Assembly (NCBI GenBank): GCA_018343915.1
Contig: JABRWF010000002.1
Coordinates: forward strand, 3,410,001-3,474,000
Length of the DNA stretch: 64,000 nt
Source of the DNA: Agroathelia rolfsii
Taxonomy: Eukaryota; Basidiomycota; Agaricomycetes; Amylocorticiales; Amylocorticiaceae
Direction: 5' to 3'
The notes under the pieces were generated by a model. It saw only the letters and a list, made by a program, of their open reading frames with translations. It was not told the DNA's origin and ran no database searches. The translations under genes and the position numbers were made by a program. Position 1 is the first letter of the stretch; each line of letters opens with the position of its first letter. Below are positions 36,514 through 47,077 of the stretch, in pieces.

Positions 36514-37296
36514 CTACAGCCACAGTTCCATGACGTGAAGTGAACGTAATCCCCCTCGAACCATGATACAATCTTCGGATGTCTCGATAAGCTTGAACCC
36601 GTTTTTCTCAAAAACCCTGACGCTGGCAATGTTTTCCTTCCATGCCGTACAGCGGACGTGCCGCAAGTTCATCCATGATAAACCCCAATCAAATATCATC
36701 ACCTGGACCGCAGCAGTCATGATTCCTTTTCCATGATATTGAGGCGCCAGCCAATCTGTTCGTTGATGCTTAAGTACTCATGCGATTCTGAAAAGTTTCT
36801 GTTTCTTACCTCCCAGTTCCCAGCAAATGGTAGGATCACCGACAGATTTGCTGCTCTCTAACCGCCTTAATTCCTTTCTTTTCTCTTCATCCTTTATTTG
36901 CACCCATCCATGGCGATGGAAGTCGATGTTCCCAATGAACTCATCTGTACCATCTTCCTTGACTTCTCGAATGGCGCCAACGGGACACCCATCCACCATA
37001 ATCGCGTCATCGGTCTCAGCCAGCTTTGTTTGCTCGAGTAGCTTGCCGTAGGATTCCACCGCTATCTTCACCCAGCTCGCACCATGCTCGGGAAGATAAG
37101 GGTTTGGTGGACTAGCTAATCCTTCGAAAACTCGAGGATCGTTGAGGTACTTGACTATACTAGGGACATCCTCAAATCGAGTCGGTGTAAGGATGATGTT
37201 CATGCCTGGGATGCGAAGCTCCAAAAAGGGTTCACCAGTCTTGGAGTTATATTGGAGCACTTTTTTACGGCTTGTTTGTTTAGTAGAGGAAGTCAT
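36514..37296 (-). CDS. GNAT family acetyltransferase (RimJ/RimL-like)
   Basis: Small cytosolic N-acetyltransferase; substrate not predictable. Exons (minus) 37296-36810 and 36755-36514, 729 nt, 242 aa. The domain starts at about residue 30 (MNIILTPTRFEDVPSIVKYLNDP), passes through an insert containing VGAIREVKEDG and ICWELG, and reaches the acetyl-CoA-binding motif A, QYHGKGIMTAAVQVMI, then NLRHVRCTAWKENIASVRVFEKNGFKLI, the classic GNAT motif B region. The intron falls directly before the motif A strand (DWLAPQYHG). It starts at an ATG preceded by an A/G-rich leader. Not closely related to the LYC1-like neighbour, so not a tandem duplicate. Confidence 0.85.
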
Positions 37297-37880
37297 GGTG
37301 ATAGGATCTCGGTATATTCTGAGGTCAGTATGTGGATGTGTGTACTAAGACTCTTATACCAGTGATATTTGAGTTAGAACAAGTCATTTTGCATGTGCCG
37401 TGACTCGAATGATGGACACCCAAGCTCAGCCAGGAATTAACTTTCTTAGTTTCGAGTCATATTAGGCATCAGTTACACAGCACTGGATTTCAGCGTATTT
37501 CTTTCCAGCCGGACAAGCTGCAGTAAGGGTCAGACATAAATATATGCATAAGAATAGTGCATTCAGGCTACATAGAGTATTGTTTGTATATGAGACTTCA
37601 AAATTGGATTCAGAGTTTCCTCGGCCGATGAGCTCAGGAGATGCGCGTGCTGGTCCGTCTTCAGGCCATGATGCATGATGCACTGGCATGATCGCGGACT
37701 CGGACTATTATTTTATCAGGACTATCGCATATCAGTAGTATATCAGCATATATCAAGCGCATGTCTATCATCACGGTTCATATTGTATCTGAAGTCAGAT
37801 AAGCAATATCATAAATAAAGCCTACATCGGCAAGTACTAGCACAAGCTGGATTCTGGGTCATCACGGTAACAAAGCTAGC
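37297..37880. other. Divergent region with a small cysteine-rich ORF
   Basis: 584 nt between the GNAT gene (minus) and the ureohydrolase gene (plus). A minus-strand ORF at 37689-37462 ends in ACPAGKKYAEIQCCVTDA and has a hydrophobic stretch (LNALFLCIYLCLTLTAA) before it. It could encode a small membrane or secreted Cys-rich peptide, but there is no signal at its N-terminus as read and no known family. Recorded as a possibility only. Confidence 0.3.
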
Positions 37881-39499
37881 ATGATGTATACATTCGGTCT
37901 CGTTCTCTCTCTTGGTTTAATCCAAGGAGTTTTTGGTCAGAGCCAAGTTACTCTCCACCACGACCAGGTTGGGGCAGTCCAAGATGGCCCTGTGGTTCCG
38001 CTCGAACCTTGGGAGGCTAAATACAAAACACAGGCGGACCAAGCATTCTCAGGTAAGCTATGGTCTTGCCTTAGGGCTTACAAGCTGAATTCATTATGCT
38101 ACTATGCAGGGATGATGAGCTTTTCTCATATGCCGTATGCATTGTGCTTGGAAGACAAAACCAAGGCCTATGACATAGGCATCATTGGACTGCCTTTTGA
38201 TACTGCAACGAGCTATCGTCCCGGCGCACGCTTCGGCCCTTACGCGATCCGTTCTGGGAGTCGTAGACAAAGACAGCCCAGAGGGTACACTCAATTTTGG
38301 GGCTTAAATCCTTATGACTATGGAGCCAGTTTTATCGATTGCGGAGATGTAAGCCGAATTATGCAAACGCTTATCCAGTGATCATCTTTGCCGACCTAGA
38401 GTTTATCAAGGTCCCCGTCACACCCTTCGATAATGCATTAGCCGTAGACCAAATTGAAACGGCATACACAACCTTGCTGGGAAGGCCAGTTGCAAACAAG
38501 GGATTTACTTTTACGTCGGCTTTATCTAAAGATGGAAAAGAGCACCCAAGGATCATCAGGTGAGAGAGCAACCTCATAGTTGATGTATTGAGATTAAGCT
38601 CAGTTGTCTTTGATAGTCTTGGAGGAGATCATACGATTGTTCTGCCCATATTACGTTCACTCTATCAAGTCTACGGCCAGATTTCCGTCATCCATTTTGA
38701 TGCTCACCTTGATTCATGGGCCGCCATCCCCGCTCTTCCCGGTCAGGATACAGAGCAATCGCGCGTGACTCATGGCACCTTCTTCTATCTCGCAAAGGAA
38801 GAAGGCTTACTGAGTAATACCAGTATTCACGCCGGAATACGTTGCAAGCTCAGTGTATGCACTCATTCCGAGTCCTTTTAGCGATGTCAATCATGCTAAG
38901 CTGATGAATACAGGGATTAGAGGACTTGGAAAACGACAAATCCGTTGGCTTCCAGGTTATTACCGGTGATGATCTTGACGAGATTGGTATTCCAGCAATT
39001 ATCGAGCGGATACGGAAGAGAATTGGGGATTCGCCCGTTTACTTGAGTCTTGATATCGACGTCATAGGTAACGCACAAACGGCACTACTGGTAAAGTCTC
39101 TCTCGGCTAACAAAACCGATTTGATTTTGATTACAGATCCGGGTATGGCTCCTGCGAGTAAGTACATATGTCACAAGTATACAAACATTCTCTCATTAAA
39201 AAACCACGTTCACGTAGCTGGCACTCCTGAAGCAGCAGGCTGGACAACTCGGGAAGTGAAACGCATCATTCGTGGTCTGGCGGGTCTAAACTTTGTGTAC
39301 GTTCTCCTTTCTATGAGATTATACGCCTTTTCCACTAAGCTTTATCGGATATCACAGTGGTGCGGACATCGTTGAAGTAGCTCCCGCCTATGACCATGCC
39401 GAAGTCACAGGCATTGTCGCGGCAGATCTCGTGCACGATTTCTTGTCTTTGTTCATGAAGGGCGCAGAGAAAGTTCGTCCTCAGAAGGATGAATTATAG
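37881..39499 (+). CDS. Agmatinase-type ureohydrolase with signal peptide and KDEL end
   Basis: Mn-dependent ureohydrolase (agmatinase/guanidinobutyrase group) that releases urea from a guanidino compound. Eight exons: 37881-38052, 38110-38348, 38402-38559, 38617-38854, 38914-39067, 39137-39157, 39218-39296, 39358-39499; 1203 nt, 400 aa. Metal-ligand motifs are complete: GGDHT (about residue 192), HFDAHLDSW, and SLDIDVIDPGMAPATGTPE. GLPFDTATSYRPGARFGP is the family substrate loop. The N-terminus MMYTFGLVLSLGLIQGVFGQ looks like a cleavable signal peptide, and the protein ends KDEL, an ER-retrieval type signal, so it may act in the ER lumen. The exon 3 acceptor is uncertain (TAG at 38399 or AG at 38401); the latter keeps the frame. 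Confidence 0.88.
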
Positions 39500-39641
39500 G
39501 AAAGTGTATTCTCGATATGTGAAGTAAATACATCCCCGAAATCTTATTGTGTGTTAATAAATAACTGCAGAAATATCGTACAATGAAGTATGTGCATTAA
39601 AGATGCTTGTGGAAATACTCATTATAATATCCATAAATCCA

Positions 39642-40658
39642 TTACATATGCCCAGTCTGTCGTCTCTGTGTCCTTAGAGGAATAATATCCCACATTCGCC
39701 TTTCCTTCTTTTTCCCGGGAGGCAGGACCAGATCGTAATCATAAAGAGTTAACACGCGCACCTTGCGACTTGGCTCAGGATCATCGTCCACCTCGTTTTC
39801 CTCGCCGAGCTCTTGATCCAAGACTTCATTTTCATCTAGATCAATGCCGGCATTGTGTATGTCCTCAGGGCGGCTATTTGGGGATTTATTATTGTTATTG
39901 CCCAGTAACATGAACGGCGCCGAAAAGGAACTGGTCAGAAACTCAGATGCATTATCGATAAAGTTCTTCAGACGCCTCTGAGGGACAGATGCTAGCAAGT
40001 AGCGAGGCTCTTTCCAAGCATTACTGCGAGATGGAGATGATGGGTATGATGGATCCGTTGCGAATTTGATAGAAATGTTTCCAGTGCGAGGGTCATAAGA
40101 AAAAGTGGGTAGAGGGTGTGACCAGGCATTGGGATAAGGCGGTACTATCGGTCGACGATGACGTAGAACAAGGCGGCCATCTATAAATGTCTCAATCCGA
40201 GGAACTAGTCGAATGGTGTTGGGTAAATTACCTTCAACGTCTAGTGCATGCCCAGACTGGCGCGAGCAGAGTGCACCTGAGGTATCAATGAAAAATACCT
40301 GTGAACAGTTCAAATGTTAATGAGACATCCGTAATATATGGCATCATTCATCTGACCTGGTTATTGGCCTCTGGACGGCGGAAATCTATAGGCACACAAG
40401 AGCATGAGAACACTGACAGACACAACAAGCACTTGAGAAAGGCAGCTAACTATCGACTAGAGAGTTGTCAGTCTCTGGAAACAAAATGATTTCCGTTCCA
40501 TCCGCAGTTTGCCCGCCTCTAACATCTAGTAATCTCCCTGTTGCAACAGATCGAATAACAAAGTACCCAAGCGGGAAACCTGTCGACTCGGATTCCATGT
40601 GGGACGATGATGTCTCAGTGGGAGTCTTCGGCTCAGAATCAGAGTCAGTGATGATCAT
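39642..40658 (-). CDS. Beta-trefoil (ricin-B-lectin-like) domain protein
   Basis: Exons (minus) 40658-40451, 40385-40357, 40298-39642; 894 nt, 297 aa. The N-terminal 25 residues are acidic and Ser/Thr-rich. Then GYFVIRSVATGRLLDVRGGQTADGT starts a beta-trefoil-like domain, continuing NNQVFFIDTSGALCSRQSGHALDVEG and LVLRHRRP. The repeated hydrophobic/Gly-Asp pattern and the DV..G..DGT motif resemble R-type lectin folds. The domain is followed by a low-complexity region (LGNNNNKSP) and an acidic stretch, ending in a basic KKKERR block. The middle exon is only 29 nt. No signal peptide, so probably intracellular. Sugar binding is inference. The 3' end converges on the ureohydrolase gene with about 140 nt between them. 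Confidence 0.7.
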
Positions 40659-41067
40659 GGGGTATATCGTATGCAAGACAGTTGGTATGAGTCGTAGAAA
40701 AAGTGCGCAGTGTCCAAGTGACACACTTGCACCGTTCTTCAACTCGGAAACAGAAGAAGCAAGGTAATGACTGCGGGCACAGCACGCTGGCACAAGATGA
40801 GGCTATGTCACGATTCTGCTTAAACCGTTTAGGTCACGTAATCCAAGCCTGGTGGCATAGTGATCGCCCAATGATACAAGCGCTTTACAAGCACTCGTCA
40901 GCCTGCAAACTTCGATGTCAAGGGTTTTTGATAATAACATATCTCAAGTCACATTTGTTTACACCTCAAGTATACATAAATATACTTAATCAAATTGATA
41001 CATGTTACATTTGTTGTATGCATTTCTAGCGTATAATCCCATCAACTGCATTGTCAAATGTCGAGCA
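40659..41067. other. Intergenic region, no gene seen
   Basis: About 410 nt between two minus-strand genes: promoter of the beta-trefoil gene and 3' flank of the BSP gene. Nothing else supported. Confidence 0.5.
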
Positions 41068-41962
41068 CTAACGACTAGGCCGTGTTGTATACGGGATACT
41101 GGGTGGCTTAGGGGATATATCCAGGTATTTAACTCGGGAATCCCAGATGAGTCTTCCGCCTCCCAATTCTTCTACGAAATCTCCTCCAAACTCTCCTTTG
41201 TAGGTCCCCCAGAGATCATCTATCGTGAGTTGATCACCGCAAACTTCACTCCAGATGTTATCATCATAAACATTGTAACAAAGTAGGCCATTGAGATGCG
41301 GTATGGCATGATGGCCATAGTGTTCACCAATCCAATCAAGGAAATAAGCAGTTGATTGATAGCCTGCATCCCATTTGCTACCAGGTTCCCGTTTCCAATG
41401 TGGAGGGCCAAGGCTCATATGTAGTCGTACCCAATCTCAGAAACAAAGTTAGGGAGAAAGAGAGATGACGTCAATTAGGAAAGTTATCCCTCACCAGCTA
41501 TACCCTCAATGAGCCCACCAGGGGCTGTGCCTCGACCGTTGTATTGATAACAGTGAACGACCTCATGTACAAGGACACCTCGAACTTCGTGCTCAGCACG
41601 ATGGCCAGAACGTGAAACATGTTCCAGGGAAAGATGAATCTCCTTGTGAGTGTGTGACCCGGTGGTGTAAGCTACGCCATCCATCCGGCGACATATGAGA
41701 TGGATTTGTTGAACGCTGATGTAACGGGCTCATGTGAGATTCTGTTCCTGAGCTTTTTGCAATAAGCAAAAGCAGCGCACTTGCGTGGGACGTTGGAAGG
41801 GGTGTAGAGCCATTGGAAGCTTGCCAAAGCTGCATTGTACATGATCTGTCTTAGATCCATAGACCGCAAAAGGGCAGCACCTTCATGTTCTGGAGCAGTG
41901 ATTTCAATACGGAACTCTGGTATGGGCCATGGATCAGTGTATTCAAGTTTTGAAGAAGCCAT
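41068..41962 (-). CDS. Basic secretory protein (BSP) family, putative metallopeptidase
   Basis: Homolog of plant basic secretory proteins, a family with an HExxH zinc-peptidase motif. Exons (minus) 41962-41781, 41715-41495, 41435-41068; 771 nt, 256 aa. N-terminal block WPIPEFRIEI..HEGAALLRSMD, then VQQIHLICRRMDGVAYTTGS, and the putative active-site helix VRGVLVHEVVHCYQYNG (HEVVH, about residues 110-120). The third exon carries DWVRLHMSLGPPHWK, WDAGYQSTAYFLDWI and NVYDDNIWSEVCG. All these are family landmarks and occur in the expected order. Despite the family name no signal peptide is visible, so the fungal protein may be cytosolic. The first exon's start is the ATG before SSKLEYTDP; the longer upstream reading runs into the tRNA gene and is not believed. 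Confidence 0.82.
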
Positions 41963-42094
41963 GAGCAATGCGAATGAAGTTGGTTGTGTTGGTCGAAGCC
42001 TGCAACAAACGTAAACACATGGCAACCGCTTCCGGCTTCCTATTGGGATGAGTTTAAATAGGTTGAACGGTTGGCATGGATTCCTGGAGAAAAA

Positions 42095-42172
42095 GGTACT
42101 ACCAGGAATCGAACCTGGGTTATGGGAAATTGTTTTCAAAATCCCATGTGCTAACCGCTACACTATAGTACC
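42095..42172 (-). tRNA. tRNA-Gln (anticodon UUG) with 7-nt intron
   Basis: Minus strand folds as a complete cloverleaf: acceptor GGTACTA pairs with TAGTACC, D-arm GTGT..GCAC with AGCGGTTA loop, anticodon stem TGGGA/TCCCA, T-arm CCAGG-TTCGATT-CCTGG. The anticodon is TTG (loop TTTTGA), reading CAA glutamine codons. Seven extra bases (AAACAAT) sit one base 3' of the anticodon, the standard position of nuclear tRNA introns. B-box GGTTCGATTCC is present. A T-run (TTTTTCTC) directly after the gene on the minus strand is the Pol III terminator. Confidence 0.93.
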
Positions 42173-42422
42173 ATACAGCAGGAAATAAAAAGTAATAATA
42201 TATATATGTCACTCTCAAATAGGCAATAAGGCTAGTTTATTTCCGTTTCTGGACAATGAGGTCAGGGTTATGCATGGCTCAGAAGTCTGCTAACCAACAG
42301 CCTCCGGGCCCGGCGTAACCAGTGAGTGTGTCCAAAGTTGAACAACCCAACATTGAGGCCCATCTTTTATACTCCACCAGTGCTGTTGGGCCAGCATTGT
42401 GACGACTCTCTGCTACGATCTC

Positions 42423-45400
42423 ATGAGTGCACGACCTCGCACACGCATCCGTGACGAACTCTGGTGGTCCACAACGACCATCGGTGGAACGACTTATACT
42501 TATTTACCCACTGGGCCACCACCCACCCCCAGCTCCTCGACGATTAGTGCTACAAATAGTTCTGATGGAACATCTCCTATTGCTTCCAGTGCCCCCTCTG
42601 GTCAAGAAACCTGGTCAAGTTCCTTTACTGGCCCCCTGCAATCTACCACAAGCGGACAGCCAGGCTCTGTGACGTCTTACGGCAGCCATACATCACACAC
42701 TACTTCGTATACCACAACTTTCACATCCACTAGTGCATACCCTATTACTACGGTTTCACGCTCGGATACTACATTCACGTCCTATTCCACGACTGTGTAT
42801 ACTAGCTCTTCCGTGATCTATGCAACACCCACTGCTCGGGTTAACGCCAATTATGATCCCTCACCTGTTTGCATAGGGGATGGTTTAGACATCCAATCAA
42901 TAGGTCTCTTGTCAGCACTCGTAATTCCTAGTGTAGCGGGTCTAATTTTATGGGTGAGACGTTTACTACCCTTGTCAGTAACGTTGTGTAACCAAACACC
43001 CAGGCTTTATTCGCTCTATTTCGCCCTCGCTTTAGACAAGTTTACGGAATAAGAGAATGGTTTGCGCCTCAAGGGTAAGTGTAATTCAACTTGTGTCTTT
43101 CATGCCATTCAGACAAGTTTGTTAGATTACGTCCCAAACCACTTGGTTCAGGCTTTTTTGCGTTCCTTACGCCGCATGTTCCATTGGTCCCATCGATGCC
43201 GGACGACGTCTCGAATGCCGGAAGATCGCCTATTACGGATGCTGAGCTTTTTCCATCAGATGAACAGTTGAGCCAAAGAACGCTATGGATGACTCTCCTC
43301 ATCGTAGCGGGCTGGTCCTTTCTTGGCCTGGCAGGAGCTCTGCCCTTGTACCTGATTTACACTCCTTGTCTGGCACAATCCGCTCCCGCGGCGATCTACA
43401 TTGGTGCTTATTCTGTGCTCCAGGATTTGAGTTTGATAAGACTCCTTCAGCTTCTCGATGACGGTCCCAGCACCTCGATTAGACTATCTCTCTTCTCGCG
43501 CGATGTCAATTCCTCATCGCGCAGGAACATCGAGATACGACTGATTATTCTCACTGTGTTGGCTATCGTTCTGGCACTGTTGCCCGCCTTGTACAAAACC
43601 TTGAAAGAGTTCACTCGCACTGTCGCCTACCGCGAGCGATGGTTGTTGGTTCACTGTGATGGACTCGAGATGGGCTGGTTGAGCGCTCGTGTAGCGCCCG
43701 GATTTAGAGGCTGGGGCGAACAACGTATCAAGGAATTTGTCACAAAGACTGGTCTCAGCTCTTCCTTGGACTCGCAACCCAATCGCAACGATGCATCAGG
43801 CGGTAGGAGAACACGCCAAAGAGATGCGCCTCTAAGGCATGAAGAGGAGGTGAACTTGGAGGTTGACGTTCAAAGCTTGTTTTCAGTGGTGTTAGTTTTC
43901 GCTCATGTAATATCAGTTAACTTGATGCTAATAGTATTAATTACATCTTCAGAGAGACGCGAAGGCTTGCTATCTTAATTGACGAGCGAGATGAGATTTT
44001 GAACAATCTTGAGATAGCAGAGACCCGCTATATTGCTTCTTTCCGGGTTTCTACTCCCGACCCTTCCATCGCTACATACGAACCACCCGTTCCCCCAGGC
44101 CCCTCCGAAGACGACGGACGACCGGTTATCAGCCGCCCGAAACCTTTGACGGGAACATCGGTACGTTGATATTCGATCAAAGCCATCTTGTTACTCATGA
44201 CTATCATACATAACAGCGAAGACGGCGCGGTCGAAGAGCCATGAATCCTGCCTACGCAAATTCCTCCCTCGCACCCACTTCATTTGTCGCGCCCTCTCAA
44301 TATTATAAGCTGCGCAACGTGCAGGGCATCAACGACGGGAGACTGAGTGATTTTGACCCGTCACAATCTGCCTTCTCGGATTCTGTCAACTCGCGCATTG
44401 TTGGCTCACGTTTTCAAGAAGTTAACCGGAATTCTGTTGCCTACGGTCGTTTGCCCCTGGGTAGCCATGTGCATCTGGATAATACGGGCGAGCTAAGGCC
44501 CTCCACGCCCACTGGCACAAGCACACCACCTGATTTCTCTCGAGGGCCTAACTATAGTATTGAAGAGACGGACGAATTCAATAATCGCCGTCGGGTCAAA
44601 GAGGGGTCAGGTGAAGACACAGCAATAGATGAAGGTGACTGGGTTGATGTCATGCGCGAGGCACCCATCATATTCAGCGACGAGGGTGAGCGACCGTCGG
44701 GTTCTGGCGTCGTCAGCTCCGGTACAGCTTTTGAATCTCCAGTAATCCCCCCGGCACACCCAAGGCCTGGTGTCAAGCAGGAATACTCGGATTCCAGACG
44801 TGACACGTTCCCTCTGCGACCAAAAGTGCCCAATTCGAGCGAGAGCAGTGCTATCGTGCCCCCTCATCTTCGTCTTCAACCTCAGCAGCCGTTTGTGCGC
44901 CCCTTGTCCGGGTTGGACCATGATAATCTGGGAGGAGTCTATACGCAAATCCGGGAATGGCGAACGAGACTAAAGCAGATCAACGCCGATATCAATGATC
45001 TGCAGCAGCAGGGTTATGTTGACATTGCAGATGGTAACAAGATCAAAGGGTGGCTCATGGTCGGCCGCGGTGTAAGGTTCATCCCTGGTATCGTCATGAT
45101 CGAGGGCAGATCAAAAGAGGACATCAGATGGGACGTCTTGCAACATGAGCGAACCGGATGGGATTCGGCAGCTATGTGGACCTTAATCGTCCTTATGGCT
45201 GTCATATTATTGGCGATTCGTAAGTTGATTTATCGTGGCCGGTTACTCGTCGTTAATGAATCACATCTTTTACTAGTGACTGCTATAACTGGGCTGTTCT
45301 TGGCCACTGCCCCGGACGTCGCGCATTGGCTTCCCTTTTTGGCGACCTTGGATCGTAAAGGCATAGGGTATGCGATCGTCACCTGTCTCATACCGGCCAT

Positions 45401-47077
45401 CATTGCTACAGGAGCTATTGCGGTCACTATCAGTGTGATTAATTGTAAATTGAGGTTTTTTCTCGATGGTTTGGTTCCTCGCTCAATGCTTCGGCCACAG
45501 GGGTTGTCCAAGTACGAGGCTCGGTGTCTATCTCAGCTGGCGAGCGATTAGCCTTCAAGACATCCTTCTGGGTGATTGCTATTGTCTCCTTTGCATACCT
45601 GCTGGCCATTGGATCCGTACTGTTCTCCATGGAAAGCCTCAGCACATCCCCTACCAAGAGCCGAACGGTCGCCGACGGATCTATCTATACGAGCGTCCTC
45701 GCTCTGTTCATGATTATGAACGTCGCCATTATTGCGCCTGGACTCCTCTTGCTTCAACCGTTCCGGCTCAGCAAGGTGTTACGGGCCGAAAAACATGCGA
45801 TCACACCCCGTCAGCGGTTCCGCGGTACGTCGTTTTGTCCTAGGGTTTTTAGTATCTATCCGTCCGCTTTACGATCAGACTGACATATCGTGTGATGAAA
45901 CCACTTGCTCTTCTCTTCAGCTACGTACCCTACGACCTACAATGCCACGTTTGCTGTCAGTGCATGCGTTTTGGCCGTTATGTTCGCATCCACATTTTCG
46001 CTTATATTCCCTCTCGTTGGTGTACCGGTGGTCGTGTTGATCATTCTCACCCTGATCGGTAAATACAACCCATGGATCAAAAATGATATATTACACGTTA
46101 TACTTACATGCCTGTCTTTCGGCTTATTTCATTACGCTACATATATGCAGCTCACCGATACCTCGTGGGGTACGTCTATGCCCGCACGCGAATCCAATCC
46201 GGGGGTGGTTTATTATGGATCTGGCTCCTGAAGCGCTTCGCAACCCTGCTCGCGCTCCAACCCCTTTTACTCGGCCTCATTCTGCTCACACGACGACTAT
46301 GGGTCGAAGGTGGCATCCTCGTCGGCACCGCAGTGGTCGTGATCATCTTCGTTGAGGTCTACACTCACCTCAAGACGCGTCAGCCGGGCATCAAATCGCT
46401 CAGCCCCATTACACGGGACTCGCTTGCGACGTTTGCGAAGACAGCACGGCCCCCTAACCGATCTGATCGCGATGAGGAAGCAACGAGTCTTGTCACCTCC
46501 CAAGGCGGGACTGGCACGCGCACGCGTGGGTCAATGGCGTCTGTATTGGATATGATGTCAGCGACACTGGCAGTGGCGCCCCCATCCCAGGGTCGCCGGG
46601 GTGCTATCCCATTACGTGAGTATATCAGGAGTAACAAATCTAAAATGTTAATTTTGACGTGTCTGCTGACTTGTTTTTTTTTTTCTCCACCTCCACCTCC
46701 TCACCCTTTTACCCTTTGCCCCTTTTGACGGAAATCATCATTTATGATATGTTATATGCACTGGATTAGCAACAGAGACGCTGGATGACCTAACGGCCAC
46801 AGAGCGCGCGGCACGCACGCATCCTGATGCTCCACCACATCTGCCACCGTTACCATTCAGTGACCATGCGGAGGAGATGGCGTCGATTCTGTACGCACCT
46901 GAGTTGATCGCTCCACCGCCCATGATATGGCTACCAAACGACGCGGCTGGCGTCGCCAAGTCGGAGGCGTTTGATCTGCAAAAGTACCATGGCTTGCAGG
47001 CTGTGCTAGACATTCGTAAGAGGGAGGATGTCTCCCGGCCCTCATCCTACTCGAGAAGGCGGTCGACTGAGAGGTGA
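42423..47077 (+). CDS. CSC1/OSCA-type (DUF221) stress-gated cation channel
   Basis: Large polytopic membrane protein of the CSC1/OSCA/TMEM63 family, whose members are osmotically or mechanically gated cation channels. Ten exons: 42423-42953, 43004-43074, 43126-43890, 43953-44160, 44217-45219, 45277-45444, 45501-45824, 45921-46058, 46151-46615, 46776-47077; 3975 nt, 1324 aa. The first ~145 residues are Ser/Thr/Pro-rich (probably extracellular and O-glycosylated) before helix 1. Landmarks: REWFAPQG, LRPKPLGSGFFAFLTPHVPLVP, ERWLLVHCDGLEMGWL, QSLFS..ETRRLAILIDERDEI, IKGWLMVGRGVRFIPG, WDVLQHERTGWDSAAMW, and seven-helix core pieces ISAGERLAFKTSFWVIAIVS and HRYLVGYVYARTRIQSGGGLLW. Cytosolic loops are much longer than in plant OSCA. 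All exon phases close. Confidence 0.85.

Noticed and set aside
41672..42139. Longer N-terminus for the BSP protein starting at 42139
   Set aside because: It would begin inside the tRNA-Gln gene and has no family similarity before MASSKLEY.
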